Shown here one piece after another: positions 1 through 8,601 of a stretch of 49,570 nt of DNA. This DNA comes from Synergistaceae bacterium. GTDB taxonomy: Bacteria; Synergistota; Synergistia; Synergistales; Aminobacteriaceae. The stretch is from NCBI GenBank assembly GCA_031274425.1, contig JAISQE010000045.1:1-49570 (forward strand), in the 5' to 3' direction. The position numbers and the translations under genes were made by a program. How positions within the stretch are numbered: position 1 is the stretch's first letter; each line of letters starts with the position of its first letter. The notes under the pieces were generated by a model. The model was not told the DNA's origin. It did no database searches and worked only from the letters and a program-made list of their open reading frames with translations.

Positions 1-31
1 ATAGCCAAGGTACGATGGGGAGGTTATTGAT

Positions 32-940
32 ATGAAAAAACGTATATTGTTTTTGTCTCTGTTGGTTTGCCTATTGACCATAACGCCATGTGCGTTAGCC
101 GCTCAAGCAGCGGTGCCGCAGGGAATAGAGATGGAAGTTGAAGGTGTTACCGTCACGAAGGCCTGGATTGATGATATTCCCGTGTATTACCTGATGCCAG
201 AGGGCAATCCGAAGGAACTCAAGCTGTGCATTTACCTGTCCGGTCTGTCTGGTAATAAAGAAAGCCTTGTCAGGTTTTTGCCGATGATCTCTTCGCGCGG
301 ATATCTGGGCGTCGTATTTGACAACTATACACACGGCGAGCGCGCGCCGCTTAAAGCGGATGGCACGCAGTTACAAAGGCAGGACATCCGGGATCGCACC
401 TTTGCCAATATGTACCACTATGGCTGGCCGATTTTGGGGCAAACGGTTCTGGACGTCAGTAAGGTCATCGACTGGTTCATCGCGAACATGGGTGTATCCG
501 AGGAAGTGGTAATGGCGGGAACTTCGATGGGTGGTGACATCAGCATTTCGGCGTCCGGCATAGACCATCGCATCGTACGTATCGCGCCGTTTATCACAAC
601 GCCAGACTGGATGCGCCCCGGTATGCACAGCCTGAGCGACGGTACATTAATGGATCCCGGTAAGCCGGATTCATACGCGCAGTTCTTCTATGACAACTTC
701 TGCCCGATTGTAAACCTGAGCCGCTACAAGAGAGGCATCCCGATGTTGCTGGTGCTTGGCGAAAAGGATATACATATCCCACCGGAAAACGCGGAGCGCT
801 TCAAGGAAAACCTGTCGCGTATCGCGCCGGAGGCTGCGGCAAACATCCAGATTTACTACACACCTGGAAAAGCGCACGCTGTTCCTGACGATGTCAATTT
901 TGTGTTTGACTGGTTGTTACTGGGCACACCCGTTCCCTAA
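32..940 (+). CDS. Secreted alpha/beta hydrolase (dienelactone/acyl-peptidase-like)
   Basis: The 302-residue protein starts with a Sec signal peptide (MKKR, a hydrophobic run, then an ALA-A type cleavage site near residue 23), so it should act outside the cytoplasmic membrane. The nucleophile elbow GTSMGG is present near residues 163-168. A plausible acid sits in LGEKD (about residue 244) and the histidine in GKAHAVPDD near the C-terminus, giving a full Ser-Asp-His triad. The fold assignment is secure; the substrate (ester, peptide or lactone) cannot be read from the sequence. A GGGGAGG ribosome-binding site lies about 8 bases upstream of the ATG. The gene stands alone and is closed by a strong terminator at 981-1019. 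Confidence 0.85.
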   Translation: MKKRILFLSLLVCLLTITPCALAAQAAVPQGIEMEVEGVTVTKAWIDDIPVYYLMPEGNPKELKLCIYLSGLSGNKESLVRFLPMISSRGYLGVVFDNYTHGERAPLKADGTQLQRQDIRDRTFANMYHYGWPILGQTVLDVSKVIDWFIANMGVSEEVVMAGTSMGGDISISASGIDHRIVRIAPFITTPDWMRPGMHSLSDGTLMDPGKPDSYAQFFYDNFCPIVNLSRYKRGIPMLLVLGEKDIHIPPENAERFKENLSRIAPEAAANIQIYYTPGKAHAVPDDVNFVFDWLLLGTPVP

Positions 941-980
941 GCTGTAACGGTACAGGACTTTTCTTCCTCCTTTGTAATGG

Positions 981-1019
981 GCGTAATCCACACCGAAGCT
1001 GTGTGGGTTACGCTTTTTT
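981..1019 (+). terminator. Intrinsic terminator of the hydrolase gene
   Basis: A 13-bp stem (981-993 with 1001-1013, one G-T pair) closes a 7-base loop and is followed directly by six T residues. It lies 41 bases after the hydrolase stop codon. Confidence 0.9.
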
Positions 1020-1040
1020 GATGGCCTGACGCTATACGCC

Positions 1041-1116
1041 AACAGTGCGACCCTGATAGTTGCTTTACCTCATTGGGAAGAATCGTAGGACGCAATCAGG
1101 CGGTCGCTGTTTTTTT
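1041..1116 (+). other. Long-loop hairpin ending in a T run
   Basis: The segments AACA..GCGACC.TGAT (1041-1057) and ATCA...GGTCGC.TGTT (1094-1111) are imperfectly complementary. They enclose about 36 bases and run into seven T residues. This could be the 3' end of a small RNA or a second terminator for readthrough. No promoter was recognised in front of it. Confidence 0.35.
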
Positions 1117-1164
1117 GATCCGCGAAGAACAGGTTAAAGGAGTGTTGTCGGCGACGGCTTTGGG

Positions 1165-1347
1165 ATGGCATTGCGCTTGGATGTCGGAGACGCCGGATGG
1201 CAAGATATCATAAATTTCCCCGCCGCAGACTGGTTTGTCGCACCGGGTATTTATCCTCAACTCAGGGCGATGGCTACATCTGAGAATGAAGCCGTCAGGC
1301 TTGCCTCGGCACTATCCGTTGTGTCGTTAGAGACAGTTAGCCGCTAA
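1165..1347 (+). pseudogene. Weak 60-codon reading frame, possible gene remnant
   Basis: This frame is the only candidate coding stretch in the 940-1419 gap. Its second half, around SENEAVRLASALSVVSLE, has an alternating helix pattern that resembles a HEAT-type repeat. No ribosome-binding site lies at a usable distance: AAAGGAG at 1136-1142 is 22 bases away. A stop codon just upstream in the same frame prevents an N-terminal extension. It is either a decayed fragment or chance; no family was recognised. Confidence 0.2.
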
Positions 1348-1418
1348 ATTAACGCTCTCAGTTGAGCGGTCCTCGTTTTTTCGTGCCATTGTGCCCACGA
1401 ATCCATCTACTGCGACGG

Positions 1419-1889
1419 TTATCCGCCGTGAAATTTGTTGTCGGACAGGACGCGGCGTCCTTCATTCTGGCGAGAGCGCGTTTTCAGTTTGTCGAATTCC
1501 TGGATGATGCGCTCCCGTTCTTTGTAACCGACCTGTAACGAACTCAAAAGGGGTAAGAGGCTGTCCTCCAGTTGGGCGATTTCCGCCGGCGTGGAGGGAA
1601 GCGTGCGCCCTATATATTTGGCCTCGTTGACCGCGTTTTCGGCAGCCGCGAGAGCCACTTTTCCCAAGGATTTTTGCAGGTCCATCACGATATCGAGAAA
1701 TTCCTCCTCGCTTTCCTCGACAGGGGTAAAATCGGCTATCGCGTAGAACAAAAACAGCGCCGTCAAAGCGAACATGGCTGTCCCCGGCAGATATCGCTCG
1801 AAATAAAAAAGGTGCCCCGCGGCAAACCCCCCGAACATTCCGGCGCAAAACAACAAACCCTTTGCAAAGCCTATCCACGTCATACCCAT
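1419..1889 (-). CDS. Small membrane protein with C-terminal coiled coil, unknown function
   Basis: The 156-residue product has two hydrophobic helices at about residues 5-27 and 35-52, then an acidic, charged C-terminal half predicted to be helical or coiled-coil (from about residue 55). I recognise no family. It is the last gene of the iron-type ABC operon, starting 21 bases after the second ATPase gene. Co-transcription with the importer is therefore likely, but a role in transport is only suggested by position. The C-terminus is rich in basic and polar residues (RSRQNEGRR). Confidence 0.6.
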   Translation of the reverse strand: MGMTWIGFAKGLLFCAGMFGGFAAGHLFYFERYLPGTAMFALTALFLFYAIADFTPVEESEEEFLDIVMDLQKSLGKVALAAAENAVNEAKYIGRTLPSTPAEIAQLEDSLLPLLSSLQVGYKERERIIQEFDKLKTRSRQNEGRRVLSDNKFHGG

Positions 1890-1910
1890 GTCACATTACG
1901 GAAGGGCTTT

Positions 1911-2972
1911 CTATTCGGTTCCCGTATACCAAAAGGGGCGACGCAGAGACAGTCCGCAGGTTTCCCCCACCTGAGGACCGGGAGTACGGCGGCTTTTCTG
2001 GACGCGCATCTCCCCTTCGCCGATTTTTATTTGATAATCGATGATCTCGCCCAGGAAGGACTTTCGAGTGACGACGCCACGCAACCCATCTTCGCCGCCG
2101 AAATCGATTTCCGAGGGGCGGCTGGCCAGAGAAAAAGTTTTCGCTTTTCGCATGGCGTCCGGAGGGGTCAAATCCAAGGGCAGAGGAGCGCCGCTTCCGC
2201 GCGGGAAAGGTTTGTCGCCGCTCCAGGCGATCTCCAAAAAATTGGAGAGCCCGATGAAGCTGAACACGAATTTGTTGGCCGGATCGTTGTAGACGTTGAA
2301 TGGCGTGTCTATTTGCTGCACGACGCCGAGTTTCATAACCAGGATGCGATCGGAGAGGGCCATGGCCTCGGACTGGTCATGGGTTACGTAAATGATGGAA
2401 AAACCGTATTGTCGCTGTAAATCCTTGATCTCGAATCGCATTTCTTCCCGCAGGTGAGGGTCCAAACTGGAGAGAGGTTCGTCCAGCAGCATAACGTCCG
2501 GGTTGATGGCCAGGGCGCGGGCAAGGGCTACGCGTTGCTTGCCGCCGCCGGAAAGATCCGCGGGGCTATCCTTTGCCGCATTCAACAAATTTGTGGATCG
2601 CAAGGCATCCGTTGTCCGTTTTTCGATTTCAGAAGCGGAAAGTTTGCGGACGCGCAGAGGAAAAGCCACATTTTCATAGACCGAAAGGTGCGGCCACACG
2701 GCAAAAGCCTGAAAAACCATGCCAAAATCCCGTTTTTCGGGAGGCAAATAGTAATTTTTCCCAGGAGAAGAGATCAAACGGTCCCCCACATAAATCTCTC
2801 CTTCGCTTAAGTCCTCAAATCCCGCCACCATACGCAAAGTCGTCGTCTTACCGCAACCTGAAGGGCCGAGCATGGAGAAACATTCTCCTTTGGAGACCTC
2901 CAAATTCAACGAATCGACCGCCGTAACAAGGCCGAAGCGTTTGGTCACGTTCACAAGCCGCACATGAGACAT
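1911..2972 (-). CDS. ABC transporter ATPase, Fe3+/polyamine importer type (second copy)
   Basis: This is a 353-residue nucleotide-binding subunit of the FbpC/PotA class. The Walker A motif GPSGCGKTTT is near residues 37-46, the Q-loop in MVFQAF, the Walker B in VMLLDEPLSSLD, the switch histidine in THDQSEA, and a C-terminal TOBE-like regulatory domain follows from about residue 240. The ABC signature reads LSGGGKQR rather than the usual LSGGQQQR, so the conserved Q after SGG is a G; the effect is unknown. It begins 12 bases after the permease gene and is the second ATPase of the same operon. Together the two ATPases could form an asymmetric pair under the single fused permease. Confidence 0.88.
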   Translation of the reverse strand: MSHVRLVNVTKRFGLVTAVDSLNLEVSKGECFSMLGPSGCGKTTTLRMVAGFEDLSEGEIYVGDRLISSPGKNYYLPPEKRDFGMVFQAFAVWPHLSVYENVAFPLRVRKLSASEIEKRTTDALRSTNLLNAAKDSPADLSGGGKQRVALARALAINPDVMLLDEPLSSLDPHLREEMRFEIKDLQRQYGFSIIYVTHDQSEAMALSDRILVMKLGVVQQIDTPFNVYNDPANKFVFSFIGLSNFLEIAWSGDKPFPRGSGAPLPLDLTPPDAMRKAKTFSLASRPSEIDFGGEDGLRGVVTRKSFLGEIIDYQIKIGEGEMRVQKSRRTPGPQVGETCGLSLRRPFWYTGTE

Positions 2973-2984
2973 CGTAATTTTCCC

Positions 2985-4676
2985 CTACCCTTCGGATTTA
3001 CCCGTGAAGTAATTGACGAGGCTCTGTCCCGTGACGATAAGAACGAGAGCGATGCCGGCCAGGGCGGCGGAAACCACAGTCTCCCCGTCTTCGTTCAGGG
3101 TATAAATGGCCACTCCGATGGTGCGCGTGGTGGGCGCGTAAAGCATGATAGAAACGGTGAGTTCCCGCAGCGAGGGCAGGAAGATGAGGAAAAAAGCCGC
3201 CAACATACCCGGCCGCACCAGGGGCAACACGATATCCTTGAGGGCTTGCCACATGGTGGCCCCGCAGGCGCGAGCCGCTTCCACCAAAGAATCGTGCACT
3301 TGTTCGAGGGCGGCGGAGTTGGCTCTGAGAGAAAAAGCCATGTAACGCGCGATGTAGGCTACCAAAATGATCCAGACGGTATTGTACAGGTTGATTCCGA
3401 ACTTGCCGCTCCAGGCCAGAATCACGCCTAACGCGATGACGGAACCGGGGACCGAGAAAGGAAGCATTCCCAAAAACTCCAGAAACCCCTTGCCGCGCAC
3501 TTTCATTTTGACGATGACGTAGGAAATCATGACCCCCGCGAACATGGTGATGAGCGCCGCGGCAAGTCCCAGGGTCACGCTGTTCCATATAGCGTCTCTG
3601 GTGACTTTGTAATCGAAAAGGATAAACTTGTAGTTATCCAGGGAAAGGTTTTCCCAGGTGAAGGGCAGTCCATAGGTTTTGAGGCCGCCCACCAAAAATA
3701 TGACCACCGTGGGCAATACGATGGTGAAGCCGATGTAGGCCACGCAAAGGACAAAGAGCGGCACTCGAAGGGTGCGGAGCTTGAGTTCCATGGGGCGGAA
3801 ACTCTTGCCCGCGATGATCTGATAGTGCCCTTTGCTCAGGATTTTTCCCTGCAGCCAGATGATGAAAGCGGCCGTGACCACGAGCACCGTGGCCAACACC
3901 GTGCCGGTGCGTATGGAGGCGAAACTTCCCGCGCTTTGATGGATACGCTGATAAATGAGGGTGGGGATGTTAAAAATTCCGTTTTCGATGCCGAGGACGG
4001 CGACGGTTCCAAAATGGGCCATGGAATAAAGCATAATCAGAAGCGCGCCGGAAAGAATGCTGGGCAACACCAGGGGAATCGTGATTTTTCTGGTAATGGT
4101 GAAAAGACCGGCTCCAGAAATACGCGCCGATTCCTCCAACGTGGGGTCCATACGCTCCAGAGCGCCGCAGACCTGGATAAACACGAAGGGAAAGAGGTAC
4201 ATGACCTCGACCAGAATGATGCCGGCGTAGCTGTAAATGTTAAAAACAGGACCGCTCAAACCGAAATTTGCCATGAAGAAACGATTGATGAACCCCGCCC
4301 TGGGGGACAACAACATTTTCCATGCAAGCGCGCCGATAAAGGACGGCAGCATGAAAGGAACCAAAAACATGCTCTTCATGAAGCGTTTGTACGGAAGGTC
4401 CGTACGCGTCACAAGCCAGGCAAAGAAGGTTCCGATGATCGTGCTGCCTATGGTGGTTCCCGCGGCGATGATGAGAGAGTTGACCAGAGCTTGGTAGGTA
4501 TCCGGCTCGCCGATGATTTTAAGGACATCCCGGATGTTGAATTTTCCGCCAACCCAGAAGGCATTGAAAAAAATAAGTAAAACCGGCACCGCCACCACAA
4601 TGACCAAAACGGCTATGGACAGAAAAAGGATGATCTGCGCGGCTCCGAAGTTTCGTTTTTGGGTAATGCCGCTCAT
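2985..4676 (-). CDS. ABC transporter permease, FbpB-like, two fused membrane domains
   Basis: The start is taken at the ATG at 4676 (MSGITQKR), which overlaps the upstream ATPase stop in an ATGA arrangement. The reading frame continues open to 4940, but that part is only a shadow of the ATPase gene. The resulting 563-residue protein has two BPD_transp_1-type halves, each with about six membrane helices and an EAA-like cytoplasmic loop (LEESARISGAG in the first half, LVEAARACGAT in the second). This is the layout of ferric iron permeases such as FbpB/AfuB, where one polypeptide supplies both membrane domains. It is co-translated with the neighbouring ATPases and the binding protein. Confidence 0.9.
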   Translation of the reverse strand: MSGITQKRNFGAAQIILFLSIAVLVIVVAVPVLLIFFNAFWVGGKFNIRDVLKIIGEPDTYQALVNSLIIAAGTTIGSTIIGTFFAWLVTRTDLPYKRFMKSMFLVPFMLPSFIGALAWKMLLSPRAGFINRFFMANFGLSGPVFNIYSYAGIILVEVMYLFPFVFIQVCGALERMDPTLEESARISGAGLFTITRKITIPLVLPSILSGALLIMLYSMAHFGTVAVLGIENGIFNIPTLIYQRIHQSAGSFASIRTGTVLATVLVVTAAFIIWLQGKILSKGHYQIIAGKSFRPMELKLRTLRVPLFVLCVAYIGFTIVLPTVVIFLVGGLKTYGLPFTWENLSLDNYKFILFDYKVTRDAIWNSVTLGLAAALITMFAGVMISYVIVKMKVRGKGFLEFLGMLPFSVPGSVIALGVILAWSGKFGINLYNTVWIILVAYIARYMAFSLRANSAALEQVHDSLVEAARACGATMWQALKDIVLPLVRPGMLAAFFLIFLPSLRELTVSIMLYAPTTRTIGVAIYTLNEDGETVVSAALAGIALVLIVTGQSLVNYFTGKSEG

Positions 4677-5773
4677 CGCTTCAGCACCTCCGCCAAACTT
4701 CGAGCGTCGAACCAGAGCAAGTTCCGAAAGTTCACGACACACGCCTCGCCTTCTTTGAACATCAACCTCTCCGTCAAGGCCTCGTGGGTTTCGATGCTCG
4801 TACGCAAACTCGCGCCGTCTACGTCGATCAGGTAGTCCATCATGGCTCCCAAAAAACTGGCGCGTTTGACGACGCCGCGCAGTCCGGCTCCGCCGGCCGG
4901 AGCGATCCGCACATCCGAAGGGCGAAAACCGGCCGCCCATTCCGACGCGTCGCCTTCAGGTTTTTCCCAGGGCATGGGCTGAGCGCCGTTACCCACTAAG
5001 TAGTCCTCCCCTACCCGCCGCACCGAAATAAAATTGGCTATGCCCATGAAGTTAAAGACGAAAGGATCCGCGGGCTGTTCGAAAATTTCCCATGGATTGC
5101 CCGTCTGACGAATATGCCCCGTTTCATCCATGATAGCCAAACGGTCGGAAATGGCTAGGGCTATTTCTTGATCATGGGTGACGTAAAAAACGGTGATGTT
5201 GAGTTTGCGTTGCAGCTCCTTTATTTCAAAACGCATCTCCTCGCGCAAATTGGCGTCGAGGTTGGTCAAGGGCTCGTCGAGGAGCATGAGAGAAGGTTTG
5301 GCGACCAGCGCCCTGGCAAGAGCCACACGTTGCTGCTGCCCTCCGGAAAGCTCCGAAGGCAGCCGTTTTTCCAATCCCCCCATGCCCACCATGGAAACAG
5401 TCTCCATGACCCTCTCCGTCAGATCTTTGCGCGGCATTTTGATCAACTTGAGGGGATAGGCGACGTTGTCGAAAACCGTCATGTGCGGCCAGACCGCGTA
5501 GTCCTGAAAAACGACTCCCAGGCCACGGCTGTCCGGAGAAATATTGACGCCCGCGCTCGGGTCTGAAACCACGGTGCCCCCGATGGATATTTTCCCCGCG
5601 TCGGGAATTTCGAATCCGGCGATAAGCCGCAACAAAACCGTTTTGCCGCAACCCGAAGGGCCCAGCAATGTGAAACATTCACCCTGTTGAATCGATAGAG
5701 AGAGTTCTTCATGGACTCGATGTTTGCCGTAACTTTTGGCTATGTCCTCGACCTGAATGATATCCATGTCCAT
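4673..5773 (-). CDS. ABC transporter ATPase, Fe3+/polyamine importer type (first copy)
   Basis: This 366-residue ATPase has canonical Walker A (GPSGCGKTVL), signature LSGGQQQR, Walker B (LMLLDEPLTNLD) and switch His (THDQEIA), with a C-terminal TOBE-like domain. The GGGG ribosome-binding run touches the first ATG (5773). The ATG two codons on (5767, MDIIQVED) has a normal 6-base spacing and may be the true start. The gene follows the binding-protein gene by 46 bases and its stop overlaps the permease start. It is paralogous to the ATPase at 1911-2972 but only moderately similar, so this is an old duplication rather than a recent one. Confidence 0.9.
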   Translation of the reverse strand: MDMDIIQVEDIAKSYGKHRVHEELSLSIQQGECFTLLGPSGCGKTVLLRLIAGFEIPDAGKISIGGTVVSDPSAGVNISPDSRGLGVVFQDYAVWPHMTVFDNVAYPLKLIKMPRKDLTERVMETVSMVGMGGLEKRLPSELSGGQQQRVALARALVAKPSLMLLDEPLTNLDANLREEMRFEIKELQRKLNITVFYVTHDQEIALAISDRLAIMDETGHIRQTGNPWEIFEQPADPFVFNFMGIANFISVRRVGEDYLVGNGAQPMPWEKPEGDASEWAAGFRPSDVRIAPAGGAGLRGVVKRASFLGAMMDYLIDVDGASLRTSIETHEALTERLMFKEGEACVVNFRNLLWFDARSLAEVLKR

Positions 5774-5819
5774 CCCCTTTTTGAAAAGGCGAAGGCGTTG
5801 CCTCCGCCCTCGACATTCG

Positions 5820-6812
5820 CTACTTGCCTTGTAACGTATCCGTAAATTTCTTGATCAATGCCTCTTTTGTAGCCATCATCTGAATGTAGTCGATCTTGAT
5901 GGAACGCTTCAGGGCGTCGGCCGCGTCGGGCAGCATAAACTCCGGCGGGTTTTTGACGTCGGTGCGTACGGATAGGGTTCCCTCCCCGGCCACGAGAATC
6001 TGAGCGTCATAGGAGAGAAGGTAATCCACAAATTTTTTGGCGGCCTCCACATTGGGGCTCCCTTTGAAAATAGCTATCGGGCTGGGCGCCATCAATAACT
6101 CTGGAGGGTAATACAAAGCGATGTGCGCGCCTTTGGCGATCTTGTCGTTCGTTATGTAGTCGACGGCAAGGCTGGCCGCCAATTCGCCGGAGGCGGTGTC
6201 GTCCACCACCTGCCCGGATCCTTTGCCGATTCTGGCCTCATTGGCATGTAGTTTGTCGAAGAACTCCCAACCGAATTGCTTGTCCAAGAGAGCCACGCTC
6301 ATGTAGGCCGTACCGGAAAGAGCCGGGTCCGCGACGCCGAAAGCCCCTTTGTACTCGGGCTTGAAAAGATCGGACCATTGGGTGGGCGGAGTTTTGATCA
6401 GGTCGGTGTTGATGGCGATGCCCAGCGTACCCAAGCGAGCCGCCGTGAAATGTCCGTCGTAGTCGTCAAAGGGATTCAGAATTTCTTTGATCAAGGGGGT
6501 TTCATATTTTTCCAGAATGCCTTCTCGCTTCATGCTGTAAAAATCCGGCACCTCGCTGGTCCATATAATATCCGCCAAAATTTTGCCGCTCTCCCGCTCG
6601 GCCGCTATTTTGGCCATGAGCTTACCTGCCCCGGCGGACTGGTAATCCACGGCGATATCGGGATATTTCTTGTTGAAACCCTCCACGATCCCCCCGATGA
6701 GAGATTCTTTCATAGAGGTGTAGATAATGAGATTTTCCTTGGCGACCACGGCTTCAGCCGCTCCCAAAAGCAAAACAAAAGCGAGAACAACGGCTACGAT
6801 ACGAGTAGACAT
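5820..6812 (-). CDS. Periplasmic substrate-binding protein, ferric iron/phosphonate ABC type
   Basis: The 330-residue protein carries a clear signal peptide (MSTRIV, hydrophobic core, cleavage after AVVA). Its fold-type motifs belong to the extracellular solute-binding family 1 (AfuA/FbpA-like): an early IYTSM strand, the ADIIWTSEVPDFYSM segment, and a later YYPPE segment at a position where FbpA proteins use adjacent tyrosines for Fe3+. The tyrosine pair supports iron, but 2-aminoethylphosphonate or thiamine binding proteins of this family look similar. It heads an operon of binding protein, ATPase, permease and ATPase. A candidate promoter lies at 6931-6959. Confidence 0.85.
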   Translation of the reverse strand: MSTRIVAVVLAFVLLLGAAEAVVAKENLIIYTSMKESLIGGIVEGFNKKYPDIAVDYQSAGAGKLMAKIAAERESGKILADIIWTSEVPDFYSMKREGILEKYETPLIKEILNPFDDYDGHFTAARLGTLGIAINTDLIKTPPTQWSDLFKPEYKGAFGVADPALSGTAYMSVALLDKQFGWEFFDKLHANEARIGKGSGQVVDDTASGELAASLAVDYITNDKIAKGAHIALYYPPELLMAPSPIAIFKGSPNVEAAKKFVDYLLSYDAQILVAGEGTLSVRTDVKNPPEFMLPDAADALKRSIKIDYIQMMATKEALIKKFTDTLQGK

Positions 6813-6930
6813 AACGGAAATCCTCCTTCACATTAAACTTCACATCCGACTTGAACGGCCTCCAACAAACTTCTGCAAGCCCGACCCCGAAACGCGTTCG
6901 CTTGATAACATTCCCACATTCCGTAATCAT

Positions 6931-6959
6931 ATCATAATCCCTACCGGGCGCGCCTCCAA
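6931..6959 (-). promoter_or_regulatory. Candidate promoter of the iron-type ABC operon
   Basis: On the minus strand a TATGAT box (6931-6936) lies 17 bases from TTGGAG (6954-6959). The -10 is close to consensus and the -35 is poor. The surrounding GATTATGATATGATTA is AT-rich and loosely Fur-box-like (GATAAT-type hexamers), which would suit an iron importer, but the match is too weak to assert Fur control. Confidence 0.35.
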
Positions 6960-6998
6960 CGACAAAAAGGAGGATGTTCGTTCCTCCTTTTTGTCGTT
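6958..6998. repeat. Perfect 17-bp inverted repeat between rpsA and the ABC operon
   Basis: The arms 6958-6974 and 6982-6998 are exact reverse complements around a 7-base loop. It lies 71 bases after the rpsA stop codon, read on the minus strand. The arm contains a run of five T or A but neither side has a clean T tail. It may act as an rpsA terminator or as an mRNA stability hairpin. A second small palindrome, GAGCTTAAA with TTTAAGCTC, lies near 7038-7058. Confidence 0.6.
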
Positions 6999-7069
6999 TA
7001 CCTATTTTGTTTCGGTGGATTTTGCCTGCCGGACTCCGAGCTTAAAACTTTAAGCTCAAAGCCTTTTCA

Positions 7070-8584
7070 TTAATCAGAAGCCGAGTCGATATTCTGGTCT
7101 TTGAAGAGATCCCCCATGGTATAGTTGGCAACCTCTTCCTGCATCACCTTTTGATGCTTTTCTTGATCCGCCCGCGCGGCGCCGCGTTTCTTGTTTTCTT
7201 CCTCGCGGGAAGCGCGAATTTCCTGCTCCTCCAGCGCGCTGATAGAAAGGCGCATCCTGCGTTGATCGGGATTGACCTCGATGATGCGCGCGGTCACCTC
7301 CTGTTTTTCCTGCAGAACGTCACCGGGCTTTTCCACACGCTTCGCGCTGAGCTGAGAGATATGGATAAGGCCCTCCACACCCTCCTCGACCTCGACGAAC
7401 GCGCCGAACTCCGCCAAACGCACGACCTTTACCGTGATGTCCTGGCCCTTCTTGTACCGCTCCTCGATGTCCTTCCAGGGGTCGTGAAGCTGCTTGAAAC
7501 CCAAGCTGATGCGGCGCTTGTCGGTATCGATCTCCAATACCTGCACCTGCACCTCCTGCCCCTTGCGGAAAGCCTCCTTCGGGTGGCGAATTCTGGCCCA
7601 GCTGATGTCTCCGATATGAACGAGCCCTTCCACTCCAGGTTCGATCTCCACGAACGCGCCGAAATCCGTAACGTTGGTGACCGGCCCCGTGAGCACCGCG
7701 CCCTTTTGAATACGCTCCACCACGGAACTCCACGGGTCCCCTTCCACCTGTTTGATGCTCAAAGAGATCCGGTTGTTGTCGTGGTCGATGCCGATTACCT
7801 TGACGGTGACTTTATCGCCCTTTTTGAAGGCATCCTTGATGCGCACGTTGCGCTTCCAAGAGATTTCGCTCATGTGCACCAAACCGTCCACCGCTCCGAT
7901 GTTCACGAAAACGCCAAAATCGGTCAAACTGCTGACCTCTCCCTCGATAACGCTGCCCTCTTTGACCTCCTCGTAGAACTTGGCGCGTTGTTCCGCGGCC
8001 TCCTTCTCCACAAGAGATTTTCTGGAGAACACGATTCTGTGTTTCCGGCGATCTTTTTCAAGCAATTTAACGTCAAAAATCTCGTCCACGAACTTGTTGA
8101 GGTTGACCCCCCTACCGTCGGCGGCAAGGTGGGAGATGGGAATGAACCCCTCGAGCCCGCAACAGTCGACCATCAACCCGCCTTTGACCTTACGGAGGGC
8201 TTTGACTTGAATGATCTCGTTCTGGGCGAGTTTGTCTTCAAATTCAGTCCATCGGCGATCGAACTCATGACGCCAACGGCTCAATAGGAGTTGGGCTTCC
8301 TCCCCTTCCCGGATGCTGACAACCTGAACATCCACACTATCTCCCACCTGAGGTTTTTCCGCGTCCCCGACCAGGATGCGATGCGTCCACTCTTTGGCGG
8401 GAAGGTATCCCTCGCACTTGTAACTGACGTCCACCAACCAGCCATTTTCCGTCTCCCCAATGACGGTACCCGTTCTTATCTCGCCTTTGTGAAGGTCGAA
8501 GAGAGCGATCTGATCCATCACTCCCTCCATCGTTAGTTCCGTTTCCTGTACCGTTCCGTTTTCCATAACCTGATCCATTGCCAC
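7070..8584 (-). CDS. rpsA: 30S ribosomal protein S1
   Basis: The 504-residue protein holds five S1/OB-fold RNA-binding repeats, roughly at residues 34-105, 120-190, 208-277, 292-363 and 378-449. The last three are best conserved, with signatures of the type TDFGxFVxI..GVxGLVHxSxISW. A charged, disordered tail follows. S1 recruits mRNA to the 30S subunit. Five repeats rather than the six of E. coli is common outside Proteobacteria. It lies 17 bases after ispH. In many Firmicutes ispH and an S1-domain protein are fused or adjacent, so this pairing is an old conserved neighbourhood. Confidence 0.95.
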   Translation of the reverse strand: MAMDQVMENGTVQETELTMEGVMDQIALFDLHKGEIRTGTVIGETENGWLVDVSYKCEGYLPAKEWTHRILVGDAEKPQVGDSVDVQVVSIREGEEAQLLLSRWRHEFDRRWTEFEDKLAQNEIIQVKALRKVKGGLMVDCCGLEGFIPISHLAADGRGVNLNKFVDEIFDVKLLEKDRRKHRIVFSRKSLVEKEAAEQRAKFYEEVKEGSVIEGEVSSLTDFGVFVNIGAVDGLVHMSEISWKRNVRIKDAFKKGDKVTVKVIGIDHDNNRISLSIKQVEGDPWSSVVERIQKGAVLTGPVTNVTDFGAFVEIEPGVEGLVHIGDISWARIRHPKEAFRKGQEVQVQVLEIDTDKRRISLGFKQLHDPWKDIEERYKKGQDITVKVVRLAEFGAFVEVEEGVEGLIHISQLSAKRVEKPGDVLQEKQEVTARIIEVNPDQRRMRLSISALEEQEIRASREEENKKRGAARADQEKHQKVMQEEVANYTMGDLFKDQNIDSASD

Positions 8585-8601
8585 ATAGCCCCCTTGACTG
8601 C

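Noticed and set aside
4677..4940. N-terminal extension of the FbpB-like permease
   Set aside because: The segment is out of frame within the upstream ATPase gene and reads as low-complexity basic sequence; the ATGA overlap fixes the start at 4676.
6901..6960. Fur box in front of the iron-type operon
   Set aside because: Only loose GATTAT-type hexamers are present; the match is too poor to call beyond a comment on the promoter.
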